Origin: an uncultured Lachnospiraceae bacterium
GTDB taxonomy: Bacteria > Bacillota > Clostridia > Lachnospirales > Lachnospiraceae
Assembly (NCBI GenBank): GCA_910577785.1
Contig: CAJTNT010000015.1
Coordinates: 21,406-85,405 of the forward strand
Reading direction: 5' to 3'
Length of the DNA: 64,000 nt
Shown: positions 61,129-64,000 of the stretch, one piece after another
Position numbering within the stretch: position 1 is the first letter of the stretch
Layout: every line of letters begins with the position of its first letter
Program-made: the position numbers and the translations under genes
Notes under the pieces: generated by a model
Seen by the model: only the letters and a program-made list of their open reading frames with translations
The model's database searches: none
What the model was told of the DNA's origin: nothing

Positions 61129-61142
61129 TATCTGCGCAGATA
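61129..61142. repeat. Perfect 14-bp palindrome near the element's left end
   Basis: TATCTGCGCAGATA, extendable by one G-T and one C-G pair, about 95 bases inside the junction. Position suits a recombinase, excisionase or regulator binding site. The 61039-61320 region holds no gene I can support. Confidence 0.5.
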
Positions 61143-61207
61143 TGAGAATGTAAGCGAAAGGAGGAGCAGCTTCGGTAGTTACATATTCATAATTGAATAC
61201 CTGTCAC

Positions 61208-61250
61208 AAATAGCCAGATAGGAGTAGATAACCTGTCTGGCTATTTTTAT
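61208..61250 (+). terminator. Terminator at the left end of the element
   Basis: AAATAGCCAGATAGG pairs with CCTGTCTGGCTATTT (one G-T pair) around a nine-base loop, followed by T-rich TTATTATA. It insulates the element from spoIVB transcription. Confidence 0.85.
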
Positions 61251-61320
61251 TATACCACAAACAGTTTCAAAAGTAAATAATTGGGAATACTTAGTAAAAA
61301 GATGAATGGAGGAAGAGATT

Positions 61321-61548
61321 ATGCCTAAAACGATGAAGCAGGAAGGAACTTTGGTTTATGATCGGGAGACTGATCGCATTGATGTTCGTTTTGGTTTAGA
61401 GGATTATTATGGTGGATTGCATTGTGGGACAACCATGGATGTTAATATAAATGGCAAATGGGTACCCACCCGAATTGAAATGGGAAATGACTGGTATCTT
61501 GTAGGAGTAAAAACTGGCAGTCTTCCCGGTTTGACTGTAAGAATTTAA
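61321..61548 (+). CDS. DUF5348-family protein
   Basis: 75 residues. GTLVYDRETDRIDVRFGLEDYYGGLHCGT and the WVPTRIEMGNDWYLVG segment fit DUF5348, a small beta-rich protein common near the ends of conjugative elements in gut Firmicutes. Function unknown. ATG 61321 is used because GGAGG lies inside the frame that begins at 61306. Confidence 0.75.
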   Translation: MPKTMKQEGTLVYDRETDRIDVRFGLEDYYGGLHCGTTMDVNINGKWVPTRIEMGNDWYLVGVKTGSLPGLTVRI

Positions 61549-61636
61549 CAGAAGATGTTTGAAGGGCGGCTTCTTTAAGAGAAAAGAGGTCGCCCTATTT
61601 TTATGCCCATTTTTAGAAGAAGAGGAGGTGTCCGAT

Positions 61637-62710
61637 GTGAAGTGCTTAATGAAATACCAGTGGGTAAAGCTGCCCCGTAACCGTCTGCCGGTAGGCAAAG
61701 GGCTTATGGGATACTGGGCGAAGCTTGCATCCCGTGCAGCGTTCCGCAAAGGACAAGCCTTCTATTGTGGCTACAGTAATACTGTAAGCCCCGGTATGTG
61801 GTCTGGTGGCGTTGTAGGGCTGAAGAGCATACTGGGTGTGAAAAGCCGTTCTAAAGCACTGAAGACGCTTCAGGCGCTGTCAGAACTGGGATATATAGAA
61901 TATAGACTGGACACAAAAACGAAAAAGTTGACCTATCAGGTCACAGACTGGGTTGTGAAATGCTCAGGAGAGGCCTGTGTGGATGGAGCTGTTTATGCTA
62001 CGGAAGGATATGGCTTTCTCTGCCTTCCCCGCAGCATAACAGAGCGGCTTGCCGCTAAGCAATATAAATTCGAGGAATCAGACGCATGGCTTGACCTCTG
62101 GTGCCACACGGTATTTGAGGAGACAAACAATGCGTTTTCGTTTTTGGCGCCGGCTGTCCAGTATGGAAAATACGGCGCTGTTTTGACTTTGGAAGCCTTG
62201 GGACAGCGGTGGGGCTGGGAAAAGACGAAGGTATGGAGGTTTTTTCAGAAGCATGGGGATGTCTTTGCTCTGTACCGTCTGCCCGGATCCTATGGCTGCC
62301 TCATTTTTAATAGACTGTACCCAACCGGTACAGAGGTTTCAATGCCAACACAGGAGGATGTTGTAAGTATTCTTGATGAAATACGCATTTTGGGTGCGAA
62401 TACGCAGAAAAGAGGTTCAGACCATGAGCAAATCAACCGCCTCATTACATGGTATAGCAGACGATTGACCGGTTCTGATGCGGATGAGTCCAATGGAAAT
62501 GAGCCTGAAAACCGCGTTGCACTTTTTGCCCCTATAATACGCGCGTATCTTTCTCCGTGTAGGAGTTGTAAGAATTGTAGATATGACTGCCAGGGTAAGA
62601 GTATATATCCTGATGCAGTAATAGAAACGAGTAAAATCCGCGGGCCATGTGTGCCTGTGGATATCACAAAAATAGCAAAGGAGTTATTCACATATGAGCA
62701 AACAGGATGA
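61637..62710 (+). CDS. Conjugative-element protein with HTH segments and Cys-rich region
   Basis: 357 residues from a GTG at 61637, eight bases after GGAGG; an ATG at 61649 is the alternative. The N-terminal half (KSRSKALKTLQALSELGYIEYRL) looks like a winged-helix replication-initiator or regulator, and a C-terminal CRSCKNCRYDC motif could bind zinc. Similar genes sit near the left end of Tn1549-type elements. No definite function. It overlaps the next gene by 17 bases. Confidence 0.6.
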   Translation: MKCLMKYQWVKLPRNRLPVGKGLMGYWAKLASRAAFRKGQAFYCGYSNTVSPGMWSGGVVGLKSILGVKSRSKALKTLQALSELGYIEYRLDTKTKKLTYQVTDWVVKCSGEACVDGAVYATEGYGFLCLPRSITERLAAKQYKFEESDAWLDLWCHTVFEETNNAFSFLAPAVQYGKYGAVLTLEALGQRWGWEKTKVWRFFQKHGDVFALYRLPGSYGCLIFNRLYPTGTEVSMPTQEDVVSILDEIRILGANTQKRGSDHEQINRLITWYSRRLTGSDADESNGNEPENRVALFAPIIRAYLSPCRSCKNCRYDCQGKSIYPDAVIETSKIRGPCVPVDITKIAKELFTYEQTG

Positions 62711-63326
62711 AAAAAAGCTGTATGAACAGCAGGAAGAGAAGATTTTAGCGCAGTCAGACGCATTTATCAGCCTTTTAACAAAGCGTGGAATTCTTGCAGA
62801 TCAAAAGATAGACAGTGAGAAAGTGCGTTCTGCAAAACAGGAAAAGACCAGAAACAGTTACCACAACACACTAATGCTCCTGCAACAGTACCGTACTATC
62901 GTCTGGATGATGGAATGTTTTCCGGAAACCATTGCGGAGGAGCTGGAACGACCGTTTGAGGGAGTGGATACCCTGCTTCAGCAGATGGATGTGGAAATGG
63001 CTTTGGGGAACCGGAAGCTGGAAAACCGGATGGAGGGAATCCAGAAATCAAGGTTACTCTTGGATCGGGTGAATGAGGCACTGACTGTGCTGAAAAAGAA
63101 ACCGGAAAATGGTGAGAAGCTCTATCAGCTGATTTACCTGACTTACATATCTCCGGAGCATCTGAATCACACAGAGCTTTTATATCGTTTGGACATGTCT
63201 TCCCGGCACTATTACCGCCTTCGTCAGCAGGCAATTACCATTCTTTCCATTCGTCTGTGGGCAGCCCCCGCAAAGGATGTTGATTTCTGGCTGGAGATGC
63301 TGACACTGCTGGAGGGGTTGGAGTGA
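62694..63326 (+). CDS. Helical element-encoded protein with C-terminal HTH
   Basis: 210 residues, soluble and mostly helical. The C-terminal part LIYLTYISPEHLNHTELLYRLDMSSRHYYRLRQQAI resembles a sigma-factor-like or ArpU-type helix-turn-helix, hinting at regulation of the element. AAAGGAG lies nine bases before the ATG. Not recognised as a named family. Confidence 0.55.
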   Translation: MSKQDEKKLYEQQEEKILAQSDAFISLLTKRGILADQKIDSEKVRSAKQEKTRNSYHNTLMLLQQYRTIVWMMECFPETIAEELERPFEGVDTLLQQMDVEMALGNRKLENRMEGIQKSRLLLDRVNEALTVLKKKPENGEKLYQLIYLTYISPEHLNHTELLYRLDMSSRHYYRLRQQAITILSIRLWAAPAKDVDFWLEMLTLLEGLE

Positions 63327-63433
63327 AAACCATATGGCAGTAAAGTGGCGCAAAATTGGCAGTATAGAGCCGATGACATGCAAATGGAAAAGAGGTATAC
63401 TGATATCGTCCCAAATTGGGAGTGGCGAAAGAG

Positions 63434-63476
63434 ATGCCGTTTCGGAAGCGATATGCTTTTGGAGCGGCATTTTTTA
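63434..63476 (+). terminator. Terminator or attenuator before the Maff2 gene
   Basis: ATGCCG (63434-63439) pairs with CGGCAT (63465-63470), with an inner CGGAAGC/GCTTTTG stem, followed by six or more T. It lies 33 bases before Maff2 and would separate the regulatory and transfer genes. Confidence 0.6.
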
Positions 63477-63508
63477 TTGCCTAAAAAAATCAAAGGAGGT
63501 ACCTTCGT

Positions 63509-63868
63509 ATGGTTAAACAACTGAAAAGAGGCGGGAACCGTTTGAAAACCGCCTACTGGTCGCTGGTGGGAATGGCATCTGTGGCTCTTATTTCCCTGCA
63601 GCCGGTCATGGCCGACACGATTTGGGATCGTTTTTCCAAGATCATGAAAGACGTGTATGGTCAGTTGGTCGGGATCAGTACGATTGTTGCGGTTACAGCT
63701 GCTGCGATTGCGCTGATTGTCAGAATGGTTTCCAGGAACCAGCGTGCAGTGGATGAAGCAACCAGTTGGCTGAAGCGGATTGTAGTGACATGGATTGTCC
63801 TCAATTCACTGGGCTTTATCGTTGCTTACCTGCAGCCGTTGATTGCCGGTGGAAATTACACAGGTTAA
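63509..63868 (+). CDS. Maff2-family membrane protein of the transfer apparatus
   Basis: 119 residues, with a cleavable-type N-terminal hydrophobic segment (VGMASVALISLQPVMA) and two later membrane helices (STIVAVTAAAIALIV, IVVTWIVLNSLGFIVAYL). This is the small VirB2/TrbC-like 'Maff2' protein found upstream of the TrbL/VirB6 gene in Tn1549-type elements, probably a component of the mating channel. AAAGGAGG precedes the ATG. Confidence 0.78.
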   Translation: MVKQLKRGGNRLKTAYWSLVGMASVALISLQPVMADTIWDRFSKIMKDVYGQLVGISTIVAVTAAAIALIVRMVSRNQRAVDEATSWLKRIVVTWIVLNSLGFIVAYLQPLIAGGNYTG

Positions 63869-63903
63869 ATTTCCCGGTCAAGCCAGATGGGAGGTGGTGA
63901 AAG

Positions 63904-64000
63904 ATGCTTGACTGGATATTTGAAGGGATTGTGAACTGGATTAGCAGTATCGTATCCCAAATGATGGATGCGGTTTCCGGCTTGTTCCTTCAGGCGCTTG
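63904..64000 (+). CDS. Start of TrbL/VirB6-like conjugal transfer protein (partial)
   Basis: Only the first 32 residues are in the window: MLDWIFEGIVNWISSIVSQ.., an amphipathic hydrophobic start typical of the polytopic TrbL/VirB6 (CD1107/CD0420-like) protein that follows Maff2 in these elements. GGGAGGTGG precedes the ATG. The identification rests on position and the short N-terminus. Confidence 0.55.
   Translation, partial: MLDWIFEGIVNWISSIVSQMMDAVSGLFLQAL

Larger units (their letters stand above)
61036..64000 (+). mobile_element. Left end of a Tn1549-like integrative conjugative element (partial)
   Basis: From the truncation point in spoIVB onward the genes are those of conjugative elements of the Tn1549 group: DUF5348, a 357-residue HTH/Cys-rich protein, a helical HTH protein, Maff2 and the start of a TrbL/VirB6-like gene, all on the plus strand. 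Base composition shifts toward more A/T by eye. The true junction is at or within a few bases of 61035. Integrase and right end lie outside the window, so the family is assigned only from gene content and order. Confidence 0.75.

Noticed and set aside
61039..61221. 60-residue frame directly after the spoIVB stop, starting GTG
   Set aside because: No ribosome-binding site or family resemblance. It spans the element end and the palindrome and ends near the terminator; probably chance.
63334..63508. Small 60-residue frame between the HTH gene and Maff2
   Set aside because: It covers the hairpin and T run before Maff2, overlaps the Maff2 start and lacks a ribosome-binding site.

Overview
The window looks like a chromosomal segment of an anaerobic, endospore-forming gut Firmicute, most likely a member of the Lachnospiraceae. 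This is inferred from the gene content: an electron-bifurcating [FeFe] hydrogenase, an anaerobic (class III) ribonucleotide reductase, sporulation genes (gpr, spoIIP, ylbJ, spoIVB), a PPi-type phosphofructokinase, a secreted M60-type mucin peptidase and the start of a Tn1549-like conjugative element. Coding density is high. No gap between genes exceeds 300 bases, and I saw no rRNA, tRNA or CRISPR array.

Layout. 1-3.7 kb: hydB-hydA, ending in a clear terminator. 3.8-7.8 kb: small single genes (MBL-fold hydrolase, nitroreductase, a MerR/GyrI-type regulator on the minus strand, an EamA exporter). 7.8-14.9 kb: a catabolic cluster of BrnQ-type transporter, family III CoA-transferase, two hotdog proteins resembling beta-aminoacyl-CoA ammonia-lyases, acyl-CoA dehydrogenase and EtfB/EtfA. 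It fits a reductive beta-amino acid fermentation pathway (CoA activation, deamination to enoyl-CoA, reduction to acyl-CoA). 14.9-35.4 kb: mostly housekeeping genes: alpha/beta hydrolase, yicC-gmk-rpoZ, rimO-pgsA-cinA, rsmD-coaD-coiled-coil protein, ylbJ (minus), pepD, an M23 peptidase, two pseudouridine synthases, DegV, HAD, YgiQ, GNAT, nrdD-nrdG.

35.5-39.7 kb: rpsT (minus, TTG start), gpr-spoIIP (a sigma-E-like promoter precedes spoIIP) and corA. 39.8-47.2 kb: two large secreted proteins. The first is an 1817-residue dockerin-bearing M60 metallopeptidase, the second a 547-residue protein with a cohesin-like domain, a BIG2 domain and FN3 repeats. Together they suggest a small surface-assembled mucin-degrading complex. 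47.3-48.5 kb: PPi-type phosphofructokinase (minus), divergent from an Asp23/Gls24 gene.

48.7-61.0 kb: the conserved Firmicutes order nusB-xseA-xseB-ispA-dxs-tlyA-nadK-argR-recN-spoIVB, interrupted between xseB and ispA by a two-gene type II restriction-modification system of the Eco47II/Sau96I type with its own promoter. 61.0-64.0 kb: spoIVB stops exactly before its catalytic SGSP motif, and the sequence passes into the left end of an integrative conjugative element (DUF5348, HTH/replication-type proteins, Maff2, start of a TrbL/VirB6-like gene) that runs off the window. The element has therefore probably disrupted spoIVB and separated it from spo0A, which usually follows it.
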